64,000 bases of DNA from Eutreptiella sp. 'Long Island Sound 2002'. Lineage: Eukaryota; Euglenozoa; Euglenophyceae; Eutreptiales; Eutreptiaceae. Below, piece after piece: positions 10,189-21,460 of the stretch. Below the pieces are notes generated by a model. That model saw nothing but the letters and a program-made list of their open reading frames with translations. It made no database searches and was not told the origin of the DNA. Location of the stretch: positions 47,430,851-47,494,850 of the forward strand of contig OZ038384.1 in assembly GCA_964036045.1 (NCBI GenBank), given 5' to 3'. Position numbers and translations under genes: made by a program. How positions within the stretch are numbered: position 1 is the stretch's first letter; each line of letters opens with the position of its first letter.

Positions 10189-10581
10189 TCAACCTACCCC
10201 ACCAAAGGAATTGCCAGCGCGCATCTTCAAGTGGCATATAGCGTATGTAAGGCTACAGGTGGTTACACTTTCCGAACTGCCTATGTAACTGGACAACAAT
10301 TTCCTGGACACCCGGGGATGAAATTCGGGGGAGGCATACTTGGGTGCCTTTTTGGCAAACATGCTCAATGATGTCCCAAACAGTGCATCATCGAGATTTG
10401 TTATCTCCGGCTCCCAAGAGAGTTGAACATTGCGCAAATACATACAAGTTGCCGTGTCCTCAAGTCGGGATAGCACATAGTGAGAATGGGCACTGTAGGT
10501 ATGTTTGCGCAGTAAATCTTTGAGACACGCAAAAATGCTCAAAAATCCGAATAATGGCCGAACCCTTAGGTATAAAGACAA
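10189..10581 (-). CDS. Unrecognised - strand ORF, possibly an exon remnant
   Basis: A 130-codon - strand frame with ordinary, protein-like composition (for example DTATCMYLRNVQLSWEPEI and a Lys/Ser/Tyr-rich middle). It shows no low-complexity bias, unlike its surroundings. No domain or signal is recognised, and no clear splice sites define its limits. It could be an exon of a decayed gene. Confidence 0.25.
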   Translation of the reverse strand: MSLYLRVRPLFGFLSIFACLKDLLRKHTYSAHSHYVLSRLEDTATCMYLRNVQLSWEPEITNLDDALFGTSLSMFAKKAPKYASPEFHPRVSRKLLSSYIGSSESVTTCSLTYAICHLKMRAGNSFGGVG

Positions 10582-10624
10582 GAACTCATACGGACGTTAC
10601 AAGGAGGCACAGTGCCGAGTTACA

Positions 10625-10700
10625 AGTACCATTATCCCATGGGAATTGGCAGCTGAAAATGGGCTGTTTCAGCCCATCCTGATTGTGGTTCAAAAAAGTG
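10625..10700. repeat. Fragment related to the element 1 LTR
   Basis: The sequence from CATTATCCCATGG through TTGGCAGCTGAAAATGG and the stem TGGGCTG-TTT-CAGCCCA matches, with few changes, the block at about 14,088-14,140 in the left LTR of element 1 and at about 29,440-29,500 in the right LTR. It is a short relic of that LTR family or of a relative. Confidence 0.65.
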
Positions 10701-10860
10701 TACTAGTCCAAGTCCTCCTTGATGTCCTAGACTTACTCCAATGCTTACCCAAAGCCACACAGATCAGTGGACGAGCACCAAAGCCATTTCGAACATAACA
10801 GGAACCTATGCAGTGACAGAAAATCGTTGTATTTTGGAATGAAACTTCCACAATCGAAAC

Positions 10861-11006
10861 TGCACTGCAGAGTGCTAAATCTCATGATCATCGCTAAATA
10901 ACACGAAATGCTCAGGCGACATCCATCGCTGCATGCTGGCGGCTACACTCTCCCCCCAAGCCCAAAAAATCCCTCTTTGGGGCTGAAAAACTGGATACGA
11001 GCCCCA
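10861..11006. repeat. Dispersed repeat R1, copy 1
   Basis: This 146-bp block recurs at 11,556-11,697 with a few changes. It runs from AGTGCTAAATCTCATGATCA to ACTGGATACGAGCCCC. It ends with a possible hairpin, AGCCCAAAAAATCCC followed by TTTGGGGCT. Confidence 0.8.
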
Positions 11007-11407
11007 GCAGGCCTATGGATCTATGATTTGGGATCTGCCTGAGGGAGTTGTCACAGCTGTCTGCTGAGCCTATGTGTGCCCAGAGGGGGGGGCTCAGAGC
11101 TCCAAGAACTACAAACCTGTCATCTCATTGCCCTGGGATTGAATCACAGCACTGTCCTGTAACTCTGACTGCCTGCCTGTGCACAGAGGCAGGGGGGGGG
11201 GCGTGTCAGTACATTATACCACCGGTTCCACTGGTTTTTTTTTTGTTGCTGACATTGGGGATCCATTGTTTCTCAGAAGTTTACTGTACAACATTCAGTG
11301 GGCTCCACGCAAGGGCTCGAGCATACAAATGCAAATCTCTGTGCATCACAACGCAATGTCTTCAAACAAACAGACATGAATGCTAATATACAAAGCCCAT
11401 TCACTGA
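11007..11407. other. Intervening sequence between R1 and the 291-bp duplication
   Basis: No recognised gene. A + frame (11,048-11,386) has no known domain and runs through homopolymers (G9 near 11,191 and T9 near 11,236). Confidence 0.3.
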
Positions 11408-11479
11408 AGTCATATATGAGTTAAATTACTTCTGAGATTTGTTCTCTGGATCCTTCAGTTGTCTTCATTGATGCTGGTT

Positions 11480-11525
11480 GGACTCCTGAGTCCAGAGTGA
11501 TGTTTCATTCGTGAAACCCGAAAAA
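11480..11525 (+). ncRNA. Hammerhead-like hairpin motif, copy 1
   Basis: Two adjacent perfect hairpins are present: GGACTC-CT-GAGTCC, and then GTTTCA-TTCG-TGAAAC (UUCG tetraloop). The second is preceded by GTGATG and followed by CCGAAAAA. This is the layout of a minimal hammerhead ribozyme (CUGAUGA, stem II, GAAA) of the type found in Penelope-like elements and retrozymes, but the first core box differs at its ends. It is probably degenerate or only a mimic. No reverse transcriptase is nearby. Confidence 0.3.
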
Positions 11526-11770
11526 TGGTGGCATACCATAAAACTGACATCGATGCTGCACAGTGCTAAATCTCATGATCATCGCTAAATAACACGAAAT
11601 GCTCAGGCGACATCCGTCGCTGCATGCTGGCGGCTACACTCCCCTCCCAAGCCCAAAAAATCCCTTTTTGGGGCTGAAAAACTGGATACGAGCCCCATAG
11701 TTATATATGAGTTAAATTACTTCTGAGATTCATTCTCTGGATCCTTCATTTGTCTTTATTGATGCTGATT

Positions 11771-11816
11771 GGACTCCTGAGTCCAGAGTGATGTTTCATT
11801 CGTGAAACCCGAAAAA
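11771..11816 (+). ncRNA. Hammerhead-like hairpin motif, copy 2
   Basis: This copy is identical over the hairpin core to the one 291 bp upstream, although the surrounding sequence has changed at several places (TTCAGTTGTCTTC versus TTCATTTGTCTTT before it). Conservation of both stems while flanks drift is suggestive, but with only two tandem copies it is not proof of function. Confidence 0.3.
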
Positions 11817-11895
11817 TGGTGGCATACCATAAAACTGACATCGATGCTGCACAGTGCTAAATCTCATGATCATATACCATAAAACTGACATCGAT

Positions 11896-12450
11896 CACTG
11901 AGCTGTCTGCATTGAATTGAATTCATTGCACCTGAAAGAGAGGAGTACAAATAAACAGGGTGAGGGGGATGCATCATACATTCAAGATATACTAACTACA
12001 TCATCAACTGTGAGATGGAGCCCCTTCTTTTGATTGAAGGCATGCCAGTCTTTGTTGAGTTCATTCATGAAGCTACTGGCAGGCTCCCATGTGGGACGTG
12101 TATGACCTCGCCACTTCACTCTCCACCTACGAACACCATCACCTATGATTTTGTGGGGCATTCTGCAGCCAAAACTGCATTTACGCTACCGCACTGGATC
12201 TGAAACGGCCCACTTGATCTGAAACCGCCGCGGTGCCAAAAATTTGTCGTTCAAACATGAATTTTTGCAAAATCCATTGCTTGAATACATTTGATTCCTT
12301 GGCACAAAAGTGTTGATGTGTCAGAACATTACAATGCTGTGGTTGAATCTAAAGATGCCTGCCAAAAGTCGTTTTAATATTGTTGTTCTGCTGTTCTTGT
12401 GCAGCTCAGCTGTAGTGCAGATCGATCAGGACATTTCCGGCTATTGACTG
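11896..12450. other. No gene recognised
   Basis: AT-rich sequence. A 62-codon + frame at 12,015-12,203 has no known domain. It probably covers the 3' flank of element X. Confidence 0.4.
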
Positions 12451-13004
12451 CTAAATTTTGACACAACATTTCTGACTTATGCTGTGCAATTGCTCTCGTT
12501 TTGCCTTGCTTGCAAACACAACGTTGAACTGGTGAGAACTGTTGAGAACTGAGGTTCCTGGGACTTGATTTGTGTTGCTGGTAAAGGTTTCGGAACAGTT
12601 GACAGTTGACGTGCTGTGCACTTGCTTGTGTTGTGCCTTCTTTGCCTGGTCTTGGCTCTGTGAGTTTACTATTTGCCTGATTTGTTGCAAAGCCTGTTCT
12701 GCAACCCTTGACTCTCCCTGAAAAGGGATCTTCTGTGGTGCAGAAGTACCCATTCCAACGGTCAGGCTTTGTAGCTCATCTTTGGCAAATAGTCTCAAAC
12801 TTGCAGGCACGGGCCCTTTGCACCGCACAATGCTCAAAAGAACCAGGTTTCACAAAGGTTGGCAGGTGTTTGAAATGACATTGAGAACTGAGGTGTGTGG
12901 TTAACTGAGAAGTCAGTTTGAACTGGTCCCACCCTACGATGCTCAACAGAACTTTGCTTCACAAAGGTTGGCACAGGTTTTTGAACTGACTTTGAGAACT
13001 GAGG
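12451..13004 (-). pseudogene. Element X: low-complexity tail after the integrase
   Basis: The - strand frame 12,837-12,451 is Gln/Ser/Thr/Asn-rich and follows the integrase C-terminal region of element X in the transcription direction. A 109-bp direct repeat (starting ATGCTCAA at 12,830 and 12,939, each containing CACAAAGGTTGGCA and GAGAACTGAGGTG) lies between them. It may be the C-terminal extension or 3' region of the old element. No domain is recognised. Confidence 0.35.
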
Positions 13005-13602
13005 TGCAGATGCATGTAATGCTTCAATCCACTGGTAGACAATGTCTGATCCCCCTGAGGGGTATTCACCACCACTCTCGAAGCAGAAATGACCCTCTCC
13101 ACCTCACAGTGACCCTGCCACAGCCTATCTTACTTAGATTGGCCTGGGAGTTTCTTCACCCACACCTTGTCCCCTGGAAGCAAGTTCAGGGTTGGGAATT
13201 TCTGAAGAAACTTATTCCGCTGTGCGTCATGAATCTTTTTCAATTTTTTCTGCACCTCCCTTCGTTCCTTCTCCAAACGGGAGAAAAACGTCAGGGCATC
13301 TTCCGCACAGTCATCCTGGACCGGTGGACAGTCCCCAAAACCAATGGGGTCACGCTCAAACACCAGTCTGTGAGGGCTGTAGGGACTGTGAATGCCAGGC
13401 AGGTCATTCACTGCCCACACTGCCAGCGGTAGCGCATTCACCCACAGCGCCTTTCGCTGGTCGCAATACAGGCGGAGCGAATTTAGTACCGCCTTGACTG
13501 CATTTTCGGCCCTCCCATTACTCGAAGGCCTATATGTAACACCCCTGCGGGTCTCGATCCCCATTTTCTCACACAAACTGTGAAAGAAATCACTGGTAAT
13601 GA
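13005..13602 (-). pseudogene. Element X: integrase, C-terminal half
   Basis: Read on the - strand, 13,602-13,005 gives the second half of a retroviral-type integrase core: TSDFFHSLCEKMGI, GVTYRPSSNGRAENAV (the catalytic Glu region), then AVWAVNDLPG and SPHRLVFER. A GPY/F-like C-terminal module follows (LLPGDKVWVKKLPG, then after a stop and shift SASRVVVNTPQG and GLKHYM). The first half is 18 kb away at 31,924-32,460, because element 1 is inserted between the second catalytic Asp and the Glu. No chromodomain was found after it. Confidence 0.75.
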
Positions 13603-16572
13603 TGACGCGTTGCCGTGGGGGGCCTGGCCACGGGACGCTGCGGTGACACGCACAAGCAAGCAGGCAGGCAAAGCACTGCGCTCACAGGGGCGTCAATACG
13701 CTCGTGTCTTGTGACAAAGCGTTTCAGGATCCTTGCCACTCTGCAACGAGGGAACAAACGTATGTACAGCAACACATCAGGATATGTACACATGGGGTTA
13801 AGACTGGACTGGGGTAAGGGCATCACAGGACAATAGACACTCAGTCCCAACTCATATCCCAATCCCATGTCCGACCCTCTCAGTGGCTGGTGGGGGCGGG
13901 GGCTCAAACACAACCCATGCCCTGCTCAGTCCGGACCCTGAAACCCTGCCAAAAGGGAAGGTGTCCCGCCCAGCCACAGTGGAGTTCCTGGGAACTATGG
14001 AGCGCCAACGCCAACAAACAGTCGCTCCCTATGCTCCATTGACAGCATGTCCGAACTCCTCTCTGAGCGAGAGATATGGCCCCGCCATTATCCCCTAGGA
14101 GTTGGCAGCTGAAAATGGGCTGTTTCAGCCCAAACTGACATTAGCTCAAAAATCTCCAAAATTGACCCCTCGTCCGGACCCGCCAGAGGTAGGGACGAGG
14201 CAACTGACCCTATGCCCTTCGTTTACTAACTCCTTGGAGCCCTCACCCAACCTGGTTCCCTCTGAGGTCCCGGCATCAGGGCACCACGGGTTCGTCAAGG
14301 GGGGTCATGATGCCAAAATCACCAAAATTGGCATCATTCTCACGCGTAGCTCGTCCGGCCAGGGCAAGGTCAATGGCTCAAAGGATAGGAGGCAGGACCT
14401 AGGACCTATATATGATTGCACAGTTTGAAATTAGGTCCGGGCTCCTCATGGGCATAGAGATATGGGGACGCCAATTGACCGCTCGGGGGGGTGAAATTGG
14501 GGTCCCAAAAGGGGGTCATTTTAGTTGCTCAAAATGAGCCAAAATTTGGGGGTGCTCCCAATAGTATATCTCCACGCCGGCTTAGAGATCGGATCCGCCA
14601 TTCCATACACGATCACCGGGAGTCGAATCAAGACTCCCATGCCCTTGGCACCCGAAGATCTCCATGCCACTCGGCGTGGTGACAATCCCATTTGGGTCCA
14701 CAAATGCCAAAATGGCGAAATCGTCCACACTCACTTTGGGCTAGCACCTTGACGAAGGTTGCTCCGCCTCGCCGACGTGGTGTGCGAGCCATTGGGACCA
14801 ATGTCCATATCACCCATGTCATATATGGTCCATTGGTCCATGCGTCCGGGGTGCAAGAGGGGGCTGGACATGGTGCACGGCGGGCAGAAAATGTGGAAAA
14901 TTGCTCAAAATGGCCGAAAATGCGCACACTCATGGTTGGGGCAAATGAGGCACATGCCGGACTTGGACCGGAGTGTGCCATAGGATTGGTATCAAGTCAT
15001 ATGCGTCCAACATATGTTTTGGGCGTCGCCCAACCCCTCCGGTTTTGGGAATGGCAGGGTCGCCAAGTGAGCCCATGATTTGGGATAGTCCCAAATCGCC
15101 AACATGGCGGCCACGGTATGCCAAGCCCAAGAGGAGTTATTTGCCGGGTTCAAGATATGTTGGGCATCGGGGTATGTACCCTCATAACATACTTGGGTCA
15201 TGATGTCAATTGAGCGCAACGTTGAGATACACGGTCGCCACTTGACATGATGACGGGCCAAAAACAGCAAAATTGGCGAAAAGACACGCAAAAGTGCCTT
15301 GAAAAGTGCACAAATATATTATAATATCTTCGGCTTGGATTGAGTAATCGACCAATCCTTCTAAACACAATGACCCGACACCAATGACCTTCGATTCCAC
15401 ATATGTGCTCCACTTGGGGCGCTTTGGAAGGTCGCGTGCGCTGCCTCCCAAGTGGGCGCACGGAAATATGGAATATTGCAAGAAACACACCTTGCTCGCA
15501 ACGCATCGCTTCGGGAGCGCTCCACAAGCGTCCCTTCACGAAGGTTAGGCTTTCCGAGTGTTGGTTGGGATGACAATGAAGGGCCTCGTGCGATATGGGG
15601 TCCATTGGCGTGTTAGTCTCGGAATGGTGCACCCGCCAAATGGGCACGCGATATGACACCAAATATGGCATACAACCCTACCCACGCCTTCTACACTCAA
15701 AGTAGTGGCCTAGAATCAAAGTATGCCTATATTCTAATGTAACATTGGTCCCTTAACACGCATGCAAGTGCTTTGGTCGAAAATCGACCTCCTTTCGGAA
15801 AGCCGAATTTTAGCATGCACGCAAAATATATTGCCAATATATATATGGAGATCATATATGCACTATCCGGGGAAGACAAGTGATAGGCCCCGGATGTAGA
15901 GGCAAGCAAAGAGGGAGAAAACGCTAATTCAACATACTTCTACACGTACTTGGACGCCAAGTACGTGAAAAAGCGCACTTCTTGGAGAACACTCACAATA
16001 TATAACCCTTTGGGCCTATGGAGTTGAGATCCTTTGGCCTCATCCTATGACTATGGGGGGCAAAACCTCATACACAGTGCCTATGAGGCACGTTAATTCG
16101 TCCTTGGGCGCTTGAACGCTCGTAGCCCTTGTTATTCCATTCTGGGTTTCAAAGCGCCTTCGGCGGCCCAGATTTTCTTGGAAAAATCTGGGACGCGATC
16201 TGTTATATCAAGGAAAAATTTGCGGATCACTCGAAGACTGTTTCAGTCTTAACTTCAAGAAAGATCGTTCTACAGAATTATCTAATGCAGTCCACGGAAC
16301 AGGCGACGACGGGCGGCGCGACTGCGGCGATTTCACGACAATTGTAAATTGCGGTAGAAATCGGGTATTTCACCGATTTCTAACCGCAAATCGACCAAGA
16401 CAGTAAAGTTATGGTAATTCCACATCGACTTAATGGTTAGAAATCGGATTCCAGATTTCGCGGGTTAGAGAACAGGCATATCCCGCTGACAGCCGGTGTC
16501 AATGGCTTCCGCACTGGTGTGACGGCTCACAGGCCTCCGGGCCATGGGCCATAGGTTCTGGGTACCGCTTCA
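13603..16572 (-). repeat. Element 1 LTR (3' LTR on - strand)
   Basis: Begins TGACGCGTTGCCG and ends GGGTACCGCTTCA on the + strand, so the termini are TG...CA in either reading. It matches 28,954-31,923 along its whole length with scattered substitutions. It is far longer than typical Ty3/Gypsy LTRs and is rich in repeated words such as AAAATGGC and GAGATATGG. Promoter elements cannot be placed with confidence. Confidence 0.92.
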
Positions 16573-16583
16573 CCCCCCTCCTT
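16573..16583 (-). promoter_or_regulatory. Element 1 polypurine tract
   Basis: On the - strand the sequence TAAGGAGGGGG lies directly before the 3' LTR start TGAAGCGG. This is the position and composition of the plus-strand DNA primer (polypurine tract) of LTR retrotransposons. Confidence 0.7.
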
Positions 16584-17635
16584 AGAGCAAACCTTGGGGG
16601 GGGCTCGATAACACCCAAGCATGGCAGCGGGTACCCAGGACCATCCCCTGAAGTGGGGGGGTGTCACATCATCACTTTAGGCTGATTCGCAGGTTAGGCT
16701 GCCCAAATCCCACAGTCAGACAGGTACGGTGCTGTAGCTGTTAGTAACTGCAAGTATAGTATCAAGTATCAAGTCCCGGGTCCTGGCGGCGATTGTTCGG
16801 CATCCAAAGGACCCGTTAACCCATACCAGGCGCACCGGGTGCCGGCTGCGGCGGTCACTACCACAGTAGCAGTGGCATACACGGCCAACATAGGCGTCAC
16901 AAGACGACCGAGGTGGTCCCACAGGTCGGAAGCGACCACAAAGATCCATCAGGCTACCCCAGGCTTCCCAAGGCCGCAGGCTGGGGGAGAGTCCCCACAG
17001 GTCCTTCCTTGGGCGCACCATGTCCATATCCACGACGCGAGTCCAGAGTGGTACAGCCGAACGAGCTCCTCCTTAAGGGATCGGGCATCAAGGCCGTCTT
17101 TTCCCTCGCCCCATTACCACGAAGGCCATGCATGGGGGAGTCCCCATGCAGTATGGGCGGAGGCGTCGACTCCTCAAACCACCAGTTTCCCAGGCAGACT
17201 GACCGAGGTCAGTACACCGGAGGTCGCCACCCGACTGCAAGTGCGTCTGCGAGTCGGTAGGCTCACACTGGGACTGACAGTGGCGGACCGCTGGGAGTGT
17301 AGTCAGGCAACTGGGCTTCCCGCCTGGCGCCATCAGGATCTCAGCACATCACAGCCACTAGGGCACACGGTATCACGGGCACTCAAACAGAAGAATCTGT
17401 ATTTAGGTACTGGTCCAGGCTGGACCTTATGTAAAAGCATGTAGACGGCGACTCAAGGCGCCTGCGTATTCGATTTGCATCCCCTCGGGGGGGGGAAAAC
17501 AGTCCATAGGCGCTGATGGGCTGACACTACGCAACATACAGATGCACATATCCTGGGGAACAGAAAGACAAGCAACAAGCGGGGTAATAGGCGTGTGAAC
17601 ACACTCTGAACAGAGCACCAAACCACGCCCTGGCT
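16584..17635. other. Element 1 3' untranslated region, outer part
   Basis: Lies between the polypurine tract and the inserted DNA transposon. A + frame of 201 codons (16,839-17,444), antisense to the element, has no recognised domain and is probably fortuitous. Short homopolymers (C and G runs near 16,573-16,610 and 17,490) are present. Confidence 0.4.
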
Positions 17636-19054
17636 CACCTAGGATTTTATGAGGTCCAATTGTCCCCTAACTCATTGACACACAGGTTGAGGGTCTCAAT
17701 GTGTATCTCAACTTAAACACAACCTCAGTTTGACAGGTTGAGGAGCACCTTGACTATAAGAAACTGGGTTGATGCGCAGTAACGCTGCCATAGACTGTCA
17801 AAATCAATTCAAAACTCAAATTCCAATTTTTCGCGTGTCATCTTGGCCCAATCAGCATGGTTTGTGTTTCATTTCACGTTAATTCGGGACAGCAACCAAC
17901 CGCCCGCACTGGTAGCGTCGCCGCGGGCACCTGGAGAAATGAAGATTGAGACTCCAATGGAGTCTTTTTACGCCTTTTGAAACATGTCAAAAAGAAAAGT
18001 ATGTTTGCAATAATTTTTCCTTCGCAACTGGCATTTTCGGGAGCGTCATTTTCGCTGCGTTCCACTCATCTCAGCGACCTGACAGTGACAATGACAGTGT
18101 GCTGGACGATTCAGAGCGTGAACAGAGTCAGAGTCTAGGCCGGGTCATGGCCGAAGGTGTGTGAGTGAAGGGACATGCGCTCTGTTGTGAACGGCGGCAG
18201 TCACAAATACATTGGAAGTAGGTAAGTCTCCATGCAAGTCAAGCTCATCACATTCATCAACAAGCCAGCCGCAAGCAAGGAAGCAAGCGGGCCGCACGCA
18301 AGGGCCACCCAGCAAGGAAGGAAGCAAGCGAGCGCCGAGCGACAACGACAGCGACAGCGACAGCGATGACAGCGTTGTGCCTCTCAATTTGCGTCTCAAT
18401 GCCGACAGTGATTATTACTGTGACAGACAGCGATCAGCGAACAGTGAATGGACAGTATATCAAAGGGAGGGGCAACAGCGTTCGACAAGACCAGCAGGCG
18501 TACCGAAAGTGAGTTGAAAGTGCGTTGAAAGTTGACATGCAATTTGTGCCTCTCAATTTGCGTCTCAATCTCCACTGTGACTACTTACTCCTGCAGGTCC
18601 AACGTTTGCGAACAGTGATGGGGAGGTGTCATCAGAGGATAAAGACTCAACGCAGAAGAAGCGAGTGCAGTTCACTGTAACACGAGAACGGGCAGAAGAA
18701 CTGTTCTCCTTCCTCTGCGGGGTAATTTGGAAACAGAACATTTGCTTTGAGGATACATTTTTGAAACGCATCTTTTTCTGAGGTTAAGTTGAGAGACACG
18801 TTGAGACACTCAACTTGTGTCTCAATGTTTGGGCAAGATTCACTGCAAAACATTGGAATTTGAGCTCGAAATTGATTTTGACAGTCTATGGCAGGGTTAC
18901 TGCACATCACCCCATTTCTTTTTCAATACTTATAGTCAAGGTGCACCACAAATTGTCAAAACTCAAGTTGTGGTTAAGTTGAGACACACGTTGAGACACT
19001 CAACTTGTGTCTCAATGAGTTTCGGGATAATTGAACCCCATAAAGTCCTAGGTG
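17636..19054. mobile_element. DNA transposon with about 200-bp terminal inverted repeats
   Basis: The left end (CACCTAGGATTTTATGAGGT...) is matched in reverse complement by the right end (...CCCCATAAAGTCCTAGGTG). The match continues with substitutions and small indels to about 17,841 on the left and about 18,838 on the right, including the shared words CACCTTGACTATAAG and CCATAGACTGTCAAAATCAA. Total length is 1,419 bp. The inner 1 kb has Ser/Asp-rich short frames (for example DNDSDSDSDDS near 18,340) but no transposase domain, so it is a non-autonomous element. The TIR contains further small palindromes (TTGAGACAC ... GTGTCTCAA near 18,990-19,015). No target duplication is obvious. Confidence 0.85.
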
Positions 19055-19461
19055 TAGGATAAGGCATACGCAGGAGGGTGGACAGGAAAACGCCTGAGTT
19101 CAGGCCATATATAGTCTGCAGACACACGTAGACTGGTCTGGATCCGGCAAGTGCCATGGGACCAGACCACACACCAAAAAATCGCAATGCCGATGACAGC
19201 GGCATCGGTTGCGCAACGTCGTATGGGCTTCAAGGCCCCAAGAGCTCAGAAAATGTTAAGGTCAGTCGCCCTGCCTGGTTTCCCAAGGATTCAGCAGGCA
19301 GGGAGTGACAAATAGAAGTGGAAGAGAGGGGCCATCCTCCTCTGGAATCAGCAGGGGGGGGTTTATGGCCACTCTGATGGCAGGTCACCGGAAGATGCAA
19401 GAGAGCAAGCAAGTGAGGGACAAGCGCTCAAAACGCATCAGGGGAGAGCTCAGGGCGATGA
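19055..19461. other. Element 1 3' untranslated region, inner part
   Basis: Lies between the DNA transposon and the stop codon of the integrase frame. Nothing recognisable as a gene. Confidence 0.4.
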
Positions 19462-20769
19462 TCAGGCGCCCCTGGCTGCAATCGCCCGGGTGAGTGCTGC
19501 CAAGTCCGAGACATGGATCTTGGTCTTGTGCTTGCGGATGTAGTCCATGAAGGGGGTATTAATCCGCAGCACGAGCGAGGAGACGGGTTCCCAGTTGTCG
19601 TGGGACGGCCCAAAGCCTTGCCAACGAACCTTCAACTCCAGGCCTCTGGGTGCCGAGGCGTTCGGACGCTGGGCCAGGATCTTCTCGACGGTATAGTCGT
19701 CCTGCTCAGCATAGTCGTCGTCCGAATCATCCTCATGTGCGGCATAGTCCAGGGACACATGTTCGCAACGGAGGTCAGGTTCCCGCACACGGAGTTGACT
19801 CTCGTGGCGCTCCCGGAACTGTCCGTGACCCACCTTGATGCGGTAGGTGTCCTCACCGATCCTGCGGACCACCTCTCCGGGTGTGAACCAGGTTTTGGTG
19901 TTGTGGGTGCCCATAGGGTGGGGTCTGATCACCCACACCGGGTCTCCCACCCTGAACTTTTGCGCTGTCGAGCTCGGGGCGGACTTCTGAGGCTCAGCAT
20001 GCTCCTTCTCGAGCTGCTGGCGGATGTCCCGCGCCGTTGCCTCTTGCCGCGCAAAGAATTCCTTGGCGTCCATGGCCGTAACATCACCGGACAAGGGAGG
20101 TCCCCGACCCAGGGGGTCCCTGCCGAACAGAATCTGGTGAGGGGACAAACATCCCAGAGTTGGGGTGTCATGATGGGCCTTCAGAGCGGGCCACATCTCC
20201 TCAAACCAGTTCCGACGTGGATTGGTGATGTGAATCTTGCGCAGCTTCTCGAACAGCTGCCGTCCAGCCACTTCAGCTCGGCCGTTAGACCGGCTGAGAT
20301 AGGCGACGCTCTTGGCATGACGTATTCCCATGAGGGAAAACATGGCCTTGAACCAGCCACCAGTAAGCTGGGGCCCTCGGTCACTGCAAATGGTGCGGGG
20401 GATGTCAAAGACAGTCAGCCAATGACGAATCATCATGACTGCCACTTCCTTGGTAAGCAACCCCTTTTTGCGTGCCGGAACGGCTACTACGTAGCCGCTG
20501 TGGCGATCCAAACAAAGGACCACACAGTCAAAGGTCTCCTTGCCAATGTGTACTTGGGGCATGGAGAAGACGTCCATGGCCACACTCTCCCTTCCTGACC
20601 TTCTTGATGGCGGTGTAGAGATTGATCTGGTCGATCTCAAACCGGCGCTGCATGTCCAGGGCTTGCTTCTTGGGCCCTTGATGCAGCATGTGGTGGTGCC
20701 AAGCTTCACACAGCTCGAGCACCCAGGACTCCTGGACCAGCAGCTTACCATTCCGGTAAAGCTTGCCAT
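19462..20769 (-). pseudogene. Element 1 integrase core, GPY/F module and chromodomain
   Basis: This 435-codon - strand frame holds the DDE core of a Ty3/Gypsy integrase: AMDVFSMP (first Asp, about 20,560-20,585), CSDRGPQL (second Asp, about 20,370-20,395) and SNGRAEVAG (Glu region, about 20,260-20,285). These are followed by LSPHQILFGRDP, then a GPY/F-like stretch (RVGDPVWVIRPHPMG). A chromodomain lies at about 19,705-19,570 (YTVEKILAQ ... LKVRWQGFGPSHDNWEP). In chromoviruses this reader directs integration to modified chromatin. The reading frame upstream of the first Asp is out of register: the zinc-finger part is in another frame and lacks its CxxC. The core itself is open, so decay seems fairly recent. 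Confidence 0.85.
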
Positions 20770-21460
20770 CCTCTTCGGTCAGCCCCTTTGGCCACTTCTG
20801 CCCGTCATCAGGGTCGGTGACAGCCCTATACTCGGCCGCAAAGGCCTCGGACTTGGCGTAGTCGTCGGTCCAATCGTCCTGGAGGCAAGATTCAGGGAAG
20901 AGGTGCTTGTCGGACTCAGCTCCATCAGGGGCGAGTACTCTGACCGCTCTGCCCATCCTCGTTCCGAGGGGGGCATCCGCAGCCGTGACGACAAAGCATT
21001 TAACACCCTCCTCCTCCATCAGGCGCTCCATTTCAATGATCCTCTTGGCTTCAGCGGTCTCAGCCTCATCGCCATGGGCAGAGACATCCGTCATGCCCTT
21101 GCTGGCGGGATAGGCCAAACTACTGAGACAGTCCGCCACGGTGTTGTCCTTGCCAGGAACATACACAACTGTGAGGTCGAACTTGGCCAAGGTCTCATGC
21201 CATCTTGCCCGTCGGGAGGCGGGACCAGAGGGGGTGTCCACGTGCCTTGTGCCACGACTGCAGACTCTGATGGTCAGTGCAGACGGTGACGGGATGGAGG
21301 GCCATGTACCCAGCCCATTTCCTGAGAGCCATGACGATGGCATACGCCTCCTTTTCTCGGGGCGTCCACGTCCGTCTCTGGCCTTCTGCCAGGACTCGGC
21401 TCCAGAAGGCCACCGGCACGTGCGTCCCATCGTCAAGCACTTGTTCCAACACAGCGCCAA
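20528..21460 (-). pseudogene. Element 1 RNase H end, linker and partial integrase zinc finger
   Basis: This frame overlaps the RT/RNase H frame by 266 bp and takes over after an indel near 21,240. It carries the end of RNase H (RWHETLAKFDLTVVYVPGKDNTVADCLS) and an acidic linker. The first half of the integrase HHCC finger follows (HHHMLHQG, about 20,665-20,700). The CxxC half seen in element 2 (CSDCAAC) is missing: the frame jumps from NLYTAIKK to sequence next to the catalytic core. A deletion of roughly 100 bp therefore removed half of the zinc finger. Confidence 0.8.

Larger units (their letters stand above)
11408..11895. repeat. 291-bp direct duplication including R1 copy 2
   Basis: AGTCATATATGAGTTAAATT at 11,408 recurs as AGTTATATATGAGTTAAATT at 11,699, and about 170 bp following each are nearly identical. 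The block between carries the second R1 copy (11,556-11,697). A third short echo (CATAAAACTGACATCGAT) occurs at about 11,878. Each unit contains the hairpin pair described separately. Serial duplication of a short non-coding retroelement end is the likely origin. Confidence 0.75.

Noticed and set aside
16839-17444. 201-codon + strand ORF in the 3' region of element 1
   Set aside because: No domain, antisense to the element and flanked by homopolymers. It is more likely non-coding.
19513-20598. 361-codon + strand ORF opposite the element 1 integrase
   Set aside because: Antisense shadow of the DDE integrase and chromodomain frame.
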